Origin: Nostoc commune NIES-4072
GTDB lineage: Bacteria > Cyanobacteriota > Cyanobacteriia > Cyanobacteriales > Nostocaceae
Assembly: GCF_003113895.1 (NCBI RefSeq)
Contig: NZ_BDUD01000001.1
Coordinates: forward strand, 2,562,713 to 2,626,712
Direction of reading: 5' to 3'
DNA length: 64,000 nucleotides
The notes under the pieces are model-generated. The model made no database searches, was not told the origin of the DNA, and saw nothing but the letters and a program-made list of their open reading frames with translations. Shown one piece after another: positions 18,931 to 28,800 of this stretch. Each line of letters begins with the position of its first letter. The first letter of the stretch is position 1. A program made the translations under genes and the position numbers.

Positions 18931-18984
18931 GCGGTATCAGTGTGGGTTTTTCAATAGCTGGCTTTTTACCATAAGGAACAAAGT

Positions 18985-20187
18985 ATGACCCACTCCGAAC
19001 TTATTTTTTCAAATAACCTAGTTAATGAATTTAAAACTTGTACTCAGCTACAATACAATGGCAAATTAAATATTAAAAGTTCTAAAGGTAGCCAATGGAC
19101 TTTTTATTATCGGCTGGGGCGGATAGTTTGGGCAACAGGTGGAACTCATCCCTTCCGCCGTTGGCGTAGACAGATGGCTCAAAATTGTCCTCAGATTGAT
19201 GTTGATAAATTGCAGTTACGTTTGCAAGACGTAGCAATAGATTATTGGGATTATCGCATTCTAGAAATCTTTCATAAAAAACAGAAAATTCAGAGAGAAC
19301 AGATTCAGTCTATTGCCGAAAACACCATAGCAGAATTATTATTTGACCTAGCTATGCAAGGAAATTTTGCTTCTATAAGTTGCAATCGCAGCCAAGAAGT
19401 TATTTTAGAAGCACCAATAAGCTTCACGAGTGCAGAAATGTCTGTAAAGCACATGCAAGACTCGTGGAAAATTTGGTCAGAAGCAGGTTTAGCAAATTTT
19501 TCTCCTGACTTAGCACCAGTTCTACGCCGACCAGAACAACTTCAGCAAATAGTAAGTCCATCTGTCTACAAAAACTTTGTAAATTTAATCAACGGCAAAT
19601 TAACTTTGCGAGATTTAGCCGTGAAAATGAAGCAAAGTGTACTCCCGCTCACCCGTTCATTGCTTCCTTATATCCTTAAAGGAATCATCGAATTGGTGGA
19701 AATACCTGACATGCCCTTAGTAGTGATGGAGGGCAACAATAAGCCTATCACCGCACAACCAAAAAAATCAATTGCTCCACTAGTAGCCTGCGTAGATGAT
19801 AGCCCTCAAGTCTGTAAAATGCTAGAGGATATAATCACTTCCAATGGACTAAGGTTTATCAAAATTCAAGATGCTGTACAAGCTCTCCCAACCCTCATTC
19901 AAGATAAACCAGACCTGATTTTCTTGGATTTGATTATGCCAGTCGCCAGTGGTTACGAAATTTGTACTCAGTTGCGACGAATATCTGCCTTTGCCAATAC
20001 ACCAGTAATTATATTAACAGGTAGTGATGGTCTTTTAGATAGAGTTCGTGCTAAGGTAGTCGGTTCTACAGATTTTATAACTAAACCTGTAGTGCCTGAC
20101 AAGGTAATAAGTATAGTACGTAAATATTTACCTACAGCAAGTATATCCATCGACAAGAGTCAACCTAATTTAGAAGTTTGTAAGTAG
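18985..20187 (+). CDS. pixG: PatA-family response regulator PixG
   Basis: A 400-residue protein with an N-terminal PATAN domain (about 1-240, cyanobacteria-specific) and a C-terminal receiver (about 265-385). The phosphoacceptor is Asp315 in DLIFLDLIMPVASGYEIC. The acidic pair (VDDSP), Thr (ILTGSD) and Lys (FITKPV) complete the active site. First gene of the pix operon, equivalent to PixG/TaxP1 of Synechocystis, which controls directional movement downstream of the photoreceptor and interacts with the pilus motor. The related PatA protein affects heterocyst patterning, but the operon context favours motility. Confidence 0.9.
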   Translation: MTHSELIFSNNLVNEFKTCTQLQYNGKLNIKSSKGSQWTFYYRLGRIVWATGGTHPFRRWRRQMAQNCPQIDVDKLQLRLQDVAIDYWDYRILEIFHKKQKIQREQIQSIAENTIAELLFDLAMQGNFASISCNRSQEVILEAPISFTSAEMSVKHMQDSWKIWSEAGLANFSPDLAPVLRRPEQLQQIVSPSVYKNFVNLINGKLTLRDLAVKMKQSVLPLTRSLLPYILKGIIELVEIPDMPLVVMEGNNKPITAQPKKSIAPLVACVDDSPQVCKMLEDIITSNGLRFIKIQDAVQALPTLIQDKPDLIFLDLIMPVASGYEICTQLRRISAFANTPVIILTGSDGLLDRVRAKVVGSTDFITKPVVPDKVISIVRKYLPTASISIDKSQPNLEVCK

Positions 20188-20745
20188 GGATAATTAATAA
20201 TTTTTATTGATTATTAATTATCAACTAATCTAATTAGTTTTAAAATTTCATTCCTCAGCATGAGCCTATTGATTAACAATAGCGCTCACAAAAAAATTAC
20301 AAACGATAAATTCTACCACAGTAAACATAAAAATTCATAAAATGCAAGTAGGTGGCGCTCTTAAATCCACCTATTTTTTTATTTAAAATCGAAGTTTATT
20401 ACGTAACTAAAACATATATTAAATTATGTTCATTACGTACTTTTTCGGAGGTTAATATATAAAGATTGCATCAAAATTAGACAAATACAGATTTTGTATT
20501 TATAGCAGTCCTATTTGATGTGTGAATATTATTTATGACAAGGAATTAGGAGCTAGTAACACAAGCCATAAGTCAAAATCTACGTATACTTTAATTTTGG
20601 GCTTTCTAACTGTTTTCAAATAGTAAGTTTATTTCCGCAAACCTGTACTAGTATCTAGTTTCTTAAATGTCTTTGTTCACGCATAATTGAGGATTTGTAT
20701 GTCTAATTTGTTTACATCCTTAAAAACTTTTCAAGAGTAATTACC
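20188..20745. other. 558-nt gap between pixG and pixH
   Basis: No gene seen. It is A+T-rich and contains an inverted copy of the pix-locus element (20570-20659). A sequence at 20501-20525 resembles the TATAGCAATCC...TTTGAT end of the MITE found at 29541 and 59074, but no partner end is visible. Confidence 0.6.
20570..20659 (-). repeat. Pix-locus element, copy 2 (inverted, ahead of pixH)
   Basis: Read on the minus strand it gives AACTAGATACTAGTACAGG, GCGGAAATAAACTTA, a CAGTTAGAAAG core and TTTTGACTT, matching copies 1 and 3 over nearly their whole length. Confidence 0.75.
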
Positions 20746-21108
20746 ATGAATACTATTTTAGTTGTTGAAGATGGCTTAACAGATATGGAAATAATCAGCC
20801 GTTACTTGCAACAGGCAGGTTATTCTGTGATTAGTGCCACAAGCAGTGAAGAAGCTCAAGACAAAATAGATAAAAATAAGCCAGACCTAATATTTCTCGA
20901 CGTAATTTTACCAGGTAAAAGTGGCTTTGAAATTTGCCGAGAGTTGAAAAATAATCCCAGTACTAGCAAAATACCTGTGGTTTTTTGCTCTACAAAAAAT
21001 AGTGATGTAGATAAAATTTGGGGTAATATGTTGGGCGCTGATGGTTATTTATCAAAACCGATTGACCGAGAGGAACTAACGGTAATGTTAAAACGATTAA
21101 TTAGCTAG
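20746..21108 (+). CDS. pixH: CheY-like response regulator PixH
   Basis: A 120-residue single-domain receiver: VVEDG at the N-terminus, phosphoacceptor Asp52 in DLIFLDVILPGKSGFEIC, VVFCSTKN, and Lys in YLSKPID. It corresponds to PixH/TaxP2/PilH and would be phosphorylated by PixL, acting with or against PixG on the motility output. Confidence 0.92.
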   Translation: MNTILVVEDGLTDMEIISRYLQQAGYSVISATSSEEAQDKIDKNKPDLIFLDVILPGKSGFEICRELKNNPSTSKIPVVFCSTKNSDVDKIWGNMLGADGYLSKPIDREELTVMLKRLIS

Positions 21109-21232
21109 CGAAAATTTAATCAATCCACAAAAAAGCTAGAAGTCTATATTTCTAATTTAGAACCTCTACAAAATAACATAATACTGCAAATAGTGGCTAA
21201 AGAACAATAATCAAGCACAAAGGAAAGTAATT

Positions 21233-21706
21233 TTGGAAACTAAGGAACAGTTCTTAAGTTTTAATTTGGGAGTAAGGGACACAGCGATAATATCGTTACA
21301 ACACATCACAGAAGTGTTGCAAATATCATTACCAGAAATATGTGGCGTTCCTCAAATGCCTAGTAGCGTCTTAGGTATCTATAACTGGCGCGGTGAGATG
21401 CTTTGGTTAGTAGACTTAGAGGCAATGTTAGGTTATCCTCCAATTTCACAAGGAGCAAATTTACTTTCAAAAATGATGGCGATTGTTCTCGAAAACAAAG
21501 GTAAATATTTGGGGCTATTGGTACGACAACTGATAGATATTGAATGGCTAGATACTCAACGAATGAAACCCCCAACTAGCGAATTATTTTATCCTAAAAT
21601 CTCACCTTTTTTACAGGGATACTTTATTAATGATTCTGAGGATATGATTTTTAATTTGGATGCCATAACAATTATCCAAGCTCCCATGTGGAAAATTCAT
21701 AATTGA
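21233..21706 (+). CDS. pixI: CheW-like adaptor PixI
   Basis: A 157-residue CheW-domain protein: FLSFNLGVRDTAIISLQHITEVL, then MPSSVLGIYNWRGEMLWLVDL, the typical CheW core. It couples the receptor PixJ to the kinase PixL. The start is TTG at 21233, supported by AAGGAAAG just upstream. Gene order pixG-H-I-J-L is as in characterised phototaxis loci. Confidence 0.9.
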   Translation: METKEQFLSFNLGVRDTAIISLQHITEVLQISLPEICGVPQMPSSVLGIYNWRGEMLWLVDLEAMLGYPPISQGANLLSKMMAIVLENKGKYLGLLVRQLIDIEWLDTQRMKPPTSELFYPKISPFLQGYFINDSEDMIFNLDAITIIQAPMWKIHN

Positions 21707-21760
21707 ACAGTTGCTCGTGGTTGATTAGGCATGTTTTTTTAACAATCCCTAATCTTTCTT

Positions 21761-21850
21761 AGCTAAATACTAATACAAGTCGGCGGAAATAAACTTAGCA
21801 TTTTGTTACAGCTAGAAAGGCTAAAACTAAATCTTTTAGACTTTTGACTT
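21761..21850 (+). repeat. Pix-locus element, copy 3 (ahead of pixJ)
   Basis: AGCTAAATACTAATACAAG, GGCGGAAATAAACTTAG, CAGCTAGAAAGGCT and CTTTTGACTT are shared with copies 1 and 2. It ends about 70 nt before the pixJ ATG. Confidence 0.75.
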
Positions 21851-21917
21851 CCTCCTTACAGTACTAGTTAATTCTTAAGTAACAATTATTACTCTAACAA
21901 AATTTGAGGTCAATCTA

Positions 21918-24900
21918 ATGACATTTTTGTATAACAATAGCAATGAAAAGCAGGATTTAATCTCGGAAGTAGAAAATATAAATGGGAGCGCTAATATAAC
22001 AAATATTGCTAGCAATGAAATATCCTTATTAAACACGATCGCTCAAGAATTTAAAACTTGGCGGCGACAGTTGCAAGATATTGTAACTCACATGCGCCAA
22101 GCGCCAGACTTTGATACTCTACTCAAAATTAGTGTAGCGCAGATAAGAGAAAAAATTGGTTGCGATCGCGCCTTAATTTATCAGTTTACTTCCTTTGATT
22201 CAGGTAATGTTTTAGCAGAATCAAGAACACTAGGTTGGACACCAACTTTAGGCGAAAATATTCCCGGAATTATTTTTGGTTTATATACCAATCAAGACTA
22301 TATAGAACCTGTAGCTATTGACGATATCACTCAGATTCAACTTACCCCTTATCAGAAGCAACTTCTAGATAAATTTCAAATTAAAGCTAGTTTGAGTTTA
22401 CCGATTGTAGTAGAAGGTAAAGTATGGGGCTTACTGGTAGTAAATAATTGCTTATCAACACGGCAGTGGCAAGAAGTAGAAATTAGCCTACTATCCCAAA
22501 TTACAACAGAACTCATATACAAATTACAGAGTTTTGAATTCAAAAGAGAAGAACAGCAGCGCATACTAGCAAAAAAATCTGTAGCTAAAGTTATCGATAA
22601 AATTTTGCGGGCATCAAATGTCGAGAAGATTTTTCAAACAACCACTCAAGAAGTCCGGCAATTACTAAAATGCGATCGCGTCGCCGTTTATCGTTTCAAC
22701 CCTGACTGGAGTGGCGAGTTTATCGCTGAGTCAGTAGGTAATGGCTGGGTAAAAATGGTCAGCCCTGATTTTTATATGGTCTGGGAAGATACCCACTTGC
22801 AAGACACCCAAGGAGGACGTTATGCCAAGGGTGAAAGCTTTGTGGTCAAAGACATCTATAAAATGGGCCATGCTCAATGCCACATTGATATTTTAGAGCA
22901 GTATGAAATGAAGGCTTACATCATTGCGCCTATATTTGCTGGAGAGAAATTATGGGGCTTGCTGGCAGCTTATCAAAATTCTGGGCCTCGTGATTGGCAA
23001 CCTTGGGAAGAAAGCTTTGTAACCCAAATTGGACTGCAATTTGGTGTGGCTATCTCACAAGGCGAATATCTAGAACAGATGCATAAGAAATCTGAGCAAC
23101 TAGCCCAAATAGTTGAACAAGAAAAAGCTTTTACTAAAATAGTAGGTCGCATTCGACAATCTTTAGATGTAGATAGCGTCTTCAAAACAACCACTCAAGA
23201 AGTGCGCCAATCACTACGATGCGATCGCGTCGCAGTCTATCGTTTTAACCCTGACTGGGGTGGCGAATTTGTGGCTGAGTCTGTGGGTACTGGTTGGACA
23301 AAACTGGTAGGCCCTGATATTAAAACCGTTTTGGACGATACTTACTTGCAAGAAACTAAGGGAGGTAGGTATGTCAGAGGCGAAAACTTTATTGTTAATG
23401 ACATCTATCAAGTAGGGCTTGCTCCTTGCCATATTGAGATTTTAGAGCAGTTTGAAGCCAAAGCTTACATAATTGTTCCTATATTTTTCGGGGATAAATT
23501 GTGGGGTTTGCTGGCAGCTTATCAAAATTCTCGCCCCCGTGAGTGGGAAACTTGGGAAGTTAACTTTTTGGTTCAAACTAGTTTGCAATTTAGCCTAGCT
23601 AAATCACAGATAGATTATTTGGAATTAGTTCGGTTGAAATCTGAAAAACTAGCTCAGATAGCGGAACAAGAGAAAGCTGTCACCAAGATCAGTAACCGCA
23701 TCCGGCAATCTTCAGATGTAGAAGAAATCTTCAAAACAACCACTCAAGAAGTACGGCAATTACTGCGATGCGATCGCGTTGCAGTCTATCGTTTCAACCC
23801 TAATTGGAGCGGTGAATTTGTAGCAGAATCAGTAGCTCATACTTGGGTAAAACTGGTAGGCCCCGATATCAAAACTGTCTGGGAAGATACCCACTTACAA
23901 GAAACTCAAGGGGGTCGATATGCCCAAGGGGAAAACTTTGTTGTTAATGACATCTATCAGGTAGGTCATTCTCCTTGCCACATTGAGATTTTAGAGCAAT
24001 TTGAAGTTAAAGCTTATGTAATTGTTCCTGTATTTGCCGGGGAACAATTGTGGGGATTGCTGGCAGCTTATCAAAATTCTGGAACTCGCGATTGGGATGA
24101 ATCGGAAGTCACTTTATTAGCACGCATTGGCAACCAGTTAGGGCTAGCATTACAACAGACTGAATATTTGCAACAAGTACAAGGACAGTCAGCCAAATTA
24201 GCAGAAGCCGCAGCCCGAGAAAAGGCAGCCAAGGAGTTACTACAACAACGATCTATTCAACTGCTAACAGCCCTTAGACCCGCCCTCAACGGCGACTTAA
24301 CAGTACGCGCACCCATTACAGAAGACGAACTAGGTACGATCGCCGATGCTTACAATAATACCCTGCAAGCATTACGGCAAATCGTTCTTCAGGTACAGGG
24401 AGCTGCTCAACAAGTTGCTCAAACTTCCAGTAACAGCGAGGCTTCACTAACGGGACTCACTAATTTAGCACAACAACAATCTGAGGAAATTACCGCAGCT
24501 TTAGGTGAGATTCAACAGATGGTGGACTCTACTCAAGCTGTGGTTACGAATGCTGAGTTAGTACAAGTAGCGGTACAACAAGCCAATGAAACTGTAGAGT
24601 CTGGCGATACTGCGATGAACTTAACTGTAAAAGCAATCCAAGGAATTCGTGAAACCGTCGCTCAAACTAGCAAGAAGATTAAACGCCTCAGTGAATCTTC
24701 GCAAAAAATCTCCAAAGTGGTTAATTTGATTGGTAATTTTGCTACACAGACAAACGTGCTGGCTTTGAATGCAGCCATTGAAGCCACTCGTGCAGGTGAA
24801 TATGGCAAAGGCTTTGCAGTTGTAGCTGATGAAGTCCGTTCTTTATCTCGCCAGTCAGCAGCAGCAACTATCGAAATAGAAAAATTAGTCCAGGAGATTC

Positions 24901-25226
24901 AAGCAGAAACCGGAGAAGTAGCAGTAGCAATGGAAACTGGTATTCAGCAGGTTGTAGAAGGTACAAATCTGGTCAATGATACTCGCCAAAACTTGAATGC
25001 GATCGTTTATGCAACTGCCGAAATTAGTCAGCTAATCGAGCGAATTACCGCCGCGACTCAAAAACAAATGACGCAATCTGTAACAGTCACAAAATCAATG
25101 CAAGATGTAGCAGAAATTGCTAATCAGACTTTTGCTGAATCTCAAGAAATTGCTAATGTGTTCCAAGATTTATCGGGGATGGCGCAAGAGCTATTAACAA
25201 CTGCTAGTAAGTTTAAAGTGAAATAG
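21918..25226 (+). CDS. pixJ: Cyanobacteriochrome methyl-accepting phototaxis receptor PixJ
   Basis: A 1102-residue photoreceptor of the chemotaxis type. GAF1 (about 60-205) lacks a chromophore Cys. GAF2, GAF3 and GAF4 are cyanobacteriochrome domains with Cys-His bilin-binding pairs at residues 321, 504 and 687. A HAMP-like linker (about 785-840) and an MCP signalling domain (about 850-1100, [21 protein letters not shown] hairpin) follow. GAF2 matches residue for residue the tuning positions known from Anabaena AnPixJg2 (Trp289, Asp291, Arg301, Tyr302, His318, Cys321), so a red/green photocycle with phycocyanobilin is expected. GAF4 keeps all of these too. GAF3 has Leu472 for the Trp and Leu501 for the His. 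No transmembrane helix is obvious by eye. It signals through PixI to PixL. Confidence 0.93.
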   Translation: MTFLYNNSNEKQDLISEVENINGSANITNIASNEISLLNTIAQEFKTWRRQLQDIVTHMRQAPDFDTLLKISVAQIREKIGCDRALIYQFTSFDSGNVLAESRTLGWTPTLGENIPGIIFGLYTNQDYIEPVAIDDITQIQLTPYQKQLLDKFQIKASLSLPIVVEGKVWGLLVVNNCLSTRQWQEVEISLLSQITTELIYKLQSFEFKREEQQRILAKKSVAKVIDKILRASNVEKIFQTTTQEVRQLLKCDRVAVYRFNPDWSGEFIAESVGNGWVKMVSPDFYMVWEDTHLQDTQGGRYAKGESFVVKDIYKMGHAQCHIDILEQYEMKAYIIAPIFAGEKLWGLLAAYQNSGPRDWQPWEESFVTQIGLQFGVAISQGEYLEQMHKKSEQLAQIVEQEKAFTKIVGRIRQSLDVDSVFKTTTQEVRQSLRCDRVAVYRFNPDWGGEFVAESVGTGWTKLVGPDIKTVLDDTYLQETKGGRYVRGENFIVNDIYQVGLAPCHIEILEQFEAKAYIIVPIFFGDKLWGLLAAYQNSRPREWETWEVNFLVQTSLQFSLAKSQIDYLELVRLKSEKLAQIAEQEKAVTKISNRIRQSSDVEEIFKTTTQEVRQLLRCDRVAVYRFNPNWSGEFVAESVAHTWVKLVGPDIKTVWEDTHLQETQGGRYAQGENFVVNDIYQVGHSPCHIEILEQFEVKAYVIVPVFAGEQLWGLLAAYQNSGTRDWDESEVTLLARIGNQLGLALQQTEYLQQVQGQSAKLAEAAAREKAAKELLQQRSIQLLTALRPALNGDLTVRAPITEDELGTIADAYNNTLQALRQIVLQVQGAAQQVAQTSSNSEASLTGLTNLAQQQSEEITAALGEIQQMVDSTQAVVTNAELVQVAVQQANETVESGDTAMNLTVKAIQGIRETVAQTSKKIKRLSESSQKISKVVNLIGNFATQTNVLALNAAIEATRAGEYGKGFAVVADEVRSLSRQSAAATIEIEKLVQEIQAETGEVAVAMETGIQQVVEGTNLVNDTRQNLNAIVYATAEISQLIERITAATQKQMTQSVTVTKSMQDVAEIANQTFAESQEIANVFQDLSGMAQELLTTASKFKVK
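22575..24160. repeat. Three tandem 549-bp cyanobacteriochrome-GAF coding repeats
   Basis: The bilin-binding Cys codons lie at 22878, 23427 and 23976, exactly 549 bp (183 codons) apart. Long near-identical segments such as AAAACAACCACTCAAGAAGT recur in each unit. Confidence 0.9.
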
Positions 25227-25230
25227 GGAG

Positions 25231-25262
25231 TGGAGAGTTAGGAGTTAGGAGTTAGGAGTTAT
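25231..25262 (+). repeat. GGAGTTA heptad array after pixJ
   Basis: About four copies of GGAGTTA begin just after the pixJ stop codon. It is complementary to the TAACTCC array before pixL (25776-25802) over 27 nt. Confidence 0.9.
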
Positions 25263-25367
25263 TGGGTTAAAGCATTAATTAGATAAATCACTATTTTGTT
25301 GACAAATTTAAAAATGCTTTGACCTTAATTAATTGTAACTTTTGAGTTGAAGATAGGAGAAGAGTAA

Positions 25368-25718
25368 TTGGCAGAGAGTATTATTCAACAGAAGAGTTTT
25401 CAATTTGCTTTGGAAATTATTCACCTATATATTAAACTGCAAGAGCAACGGGAATATGTGCTTTCTAAGCAATTACTACGAAGTGGGACAAGTATTGGCG
25501 CGAATGTTGAAGAGGCTAGCGGTGGTCAGAGTAGAAAGGATTTCTTGGCAAAAATGTATATTGCATACAAAGAGGCTAGGGAAACCAAATACTGGCTACG
25601 TCTACTACAACAGTCCAAACTAGTAAATATTGATTTAACCAATGAACTAATCTATGCAGACGAAATCATTCGGATTTTGAGTTCAATAGTCAAGACAACT
25701 GAAAAATCAATTGGTTGA
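25368..25718 (+). CDS. Four-helix-bundle protein (23S rRNA intervening-sequence family)
   Basis: A 116-residue helical protein of the family first seen in 23S rRNA intervening sequences. [31 protein letters not shown] and [15 protein letters not shown] are the signature blocks. The start is TTG at 25368, supported by AGGAGA seven nt upstream. The molecular role is unknown; related small bundles accompany diversity-generating retroelements, but no reverse transcriptase or repeat pair is here. It interrupts the pix operon between pixJ and pixL and is bracketed by heptad arrays of opposite sense, so it looks like a late insertion. Confidence 0.88.
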   Translation: MAESIIQQKSFQFALEIIHLYIKLQEQREYVLSKQLLRSGTSIGANVEEASGGQSRKDFLAKMYIAYKEARETKYWLRLLQQSKLVNIDLTNELIYADEIIRILSSIVKTTEKSIG

Positions 25719-25726
25719 TCAACTCC

Positions 25727-25810
25727 CAACTCCCAACTCCCAACTCCCAACTCTCAACTCCCAACTCCCAACTCCTAACTCCTAACTCCTAACTCCTAAC
25801 TCCTAACTCC
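25727..25810 (-). repeat. CAACTCC / TAACTCC heptad array directly before pixL
   Basis: About twelve heptads (CAACTCC changing to TAACTCC) end six bases before the pixL ATG. The array contains no purine-rich ribosome-binding site. Confidence 0.92.
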
Positions 25811-25816
25811 CCACTT

Positions 25817-28800
25817 ATGATCACAGATAACGAAATCCGCGAACAAGGATACATCTACTTTCTGGCTGAAGCCCCAGAATTAGTCCAAATTATTGAACAA
25901 GAACTATTTAGCTTATCAGAAGATTACAGCACTGCTAAAGTTCATAACTTAATGCGGGCTACTCATACACTTAAAGGTGGCGCTGCTAATGTTGGGCTAG
26001 AAGTAATTAAGATGATAGCCCATTTTTTAGAAGATGTATTTAAGGCTCTATATAATCCAAAAGTGATAGTTGATGCTGAATTACAAACACTTTTGTTACA
26101 AGCTTATGAGTGCCTTAGCATAGCACTAAATACCGAATTAATCGGCAGTACTGTTAATAATGAAGAATTGCTCCATCGAGCAACTTCAGTGTTTGCACAG
26201 TTGCAAGACAAGCTGGGTGATGCATTTGGCGCTGAAACTCATATTCCCACTTCTGAAGAATTGGGATTTGATATTGTCCAGTCCGTTTTTGAAGTGGGAG
26301 TAGAGCAACGTTTAAACAGTATTGCTGAAGCTGTTAACAATCCACCAAGTAATGACGAATTTATCGAGTTTTTACATTCTCAAGCTGAGGTGTTTCTCGG
26401 TTTAGCAGAATCTCTAAATTTACCTGGATTGGGAGAAATTTCTCAAACAATTCTGTCAGCGCTGCAAGCAAACCCCACTCAGGTGCAGCAAATTGCAGAA
26501 ATTGCCCTTGTAGATTTGCAACAAGCACAAAAATTGGTATTAGAAGGCGATCGCACTTCTGGCGGAAAAACTTCTCCAGCTTTGCAAAAACTCACGACAA
26601 TGACAAATAATGAGTTATCTGAAGAATTACAAAACAATTCAGAAGAACAATTTTACCAATTTATCACTACATCTGATAATAATAAAAATCAATCAGTAAA
26701 GCCAACAACTGCCAAGTTTTATTTAAAAGTTATTCGTTACATTTTTGGCTGGTTTAATCACGAAATCAAAGTACCAGAGGCAGAGCTTAATTTTGATTTA
26801 ATGGTTCCCAGATTAGAAAAAGAAAATTTACTTGGTTATATCGATAATTGGCTAAAAAACTTTCTTAATTTTGTTCAAGACGCAGAAGATAGTCAAAGCC
26901 TTTCTCTTTATCGACATGGGATAATTTTAATCATTTTATTTGCCGTCATAAAGTTTCAGTACTCTGTAGAAAAATCTGATAGTTACATCTCAGTTATTAA
27001 AATATTACAAACCCAAATTCATAAATTAGCACAAGAATATAAAAACTATCCTCCTGTTACTAATAAAGAGAAAAACTGGCTTGATAATCCCAAGTTACAA
27101 ACGCTCTTAGTTCTTAAAGAAATACCTAATAGTTCTTCTCAAACAACTGAGAACTTACTAGAAGCAATATGGGGAGAAGAAGCTAGCGAAAACTTTACAG
27201 AGCAAGTAGTGACAACCACAAATGATGATTCTTCAGTAAAGCTTGATTCCTTAACTGTCAATGAGCAGGAAATTGTAAATGTTCCTGAAACAGCTATTGA
27301 AGTCATGCCTGATTTAGCTACACAAATCAACAAAGAAATAGAAGATAAATCAGAGTATGTTCAAACTAAAAACCTTCGCCAACCTTCTTTTATTCGAGTA
27401 GATACAGAGAGACTGCAACATCTTAATTATCTAGCTGGAGAATCGTTGATTTACCAAAAACGGCATAGTTTACAAAATGAACAAGTCAAAGAAATAATTG
27501 GCCAATTAATCCAGCAACTAACTAGACACCAAACAACTTTAAATGAATTACGTGATTTACCATTACAAATACAAAATATTGCCTCACAACAAACGCAAAA
27601 TTTTGCAGTGGATTTTGACTCTTTAGAAATGGATGTATATACAGATTTTCAGATGACATTGCACGAGGCAATAGAAGAGATACTGCAACTACAAGAAACT
27701 ACAGAGTCTCTTGACTTGCTTGTGACGCAAGCTGCCCAAATTGGTGACAAACAAGAAAATTTAACTCTTAATATTATAGATAGCTTAGTAGAAGCACGAA
27801 TGTCGCCTTTGGGTAATATCTTGAATCGCTTCCCCCACATGGTAGATAAGTTGGGGAATGTTCATGCCAAACTTGTAGAATTGAAACTTAGTGGTACTGA
27901 AGTACTAGTTGATAAAGCGATCGCAGAAAAGCTGTACGATCCCTTGTTACATTTAGTACGTAATGCTTTTGACCACGGTATTGAAGCTCCGCAACTTCGC
28001 CGAGAGCTTGGTAAACCAGAACAAGGGTTAATCGAAATCCGCGCCTATCATCAAGGTAGCCAAACTGTTATCGAGGTTAGGGATGATGGACAGGGATTGA
28101 ATTTAGACAGAATTCGCAGAAAAGCTGCTGAATTTTATCCCATACAAAGTGAAGAAAAAATTATCAGCTATGCTTCTAATCTGGCTGAATCTGAATTGTT
28201 AGATATGATATTTTCACCTGGATTTTCTACTGCTGCTAAAGTAAGTGAAATTTCTGGGCGTGGTATGGGGTTAGATATCGTGCGGACTCAGATGAACGCA
28301 CTGAATGGTTCAATTTCGGTTCAATCCTTACCCAAGCAAGGAACAATATTTATACTCAAAATTCCTTTTTCTATGACTACCGAAAAATTAATGCTAGTTC
28401 AAGCCAAAGGTGTTGTTTATGCCCTTATTTTGGACAGCATCGAAAAAATATTGATTCCCTCTGAGCAGCAGATTAAAGAAATTGAAGGTAAAAAAGTATT
28501 ACATTGGAATACAGACGATGATGAAACTATAGTCTGCCTCCGTCAACTGTCAAAGTTGATTAGTTATAATGATTCATGCTTGAACAATGATACTTTATAC
28601 AACACATCAAGTAATCACGACCCAAGCATAGCGAAAAATCCGGTGCTTTTGCTGCGACGAAATCAAGGAAGATTTGCTTTAGAAGTTGACCAAATAATTG
28701 GTGAACAAGAACTGGTAATCAGACCTCTAGGAAATGCGATCGCACCGCCAAAATACATTTATGGTTGTAGTAGTTTAGCTAATGGTAATCTCATCTTAGT

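Larger units (their letters stand above)
18346..18984. other. 639-nt intergenic region before the phototaxis operon
   Basis: No gene is supported here. It holds a 71-nt inverted-repeat element (18405-18475), an A+T-rich stretch, and one copy of the pix-locus element (18847-18930). The pixG promoter presumably lies here, but I cannot assign its boxes. Confidence 0.7.

Noticed and set aside
18985..20187. Heterocyst pattern regulator PatA itself
   Set aside because: The PATAN-REC architecture is shared, but the gene heads a complete pixG-H-I-J-L phototaxis operon.
25368..25718. Accessory protein of a diversity-generating retroelement
   Set aside because: The four-helix fold is shared, but there is no reverse transcriptase, template repeat or variable repeat nearby.
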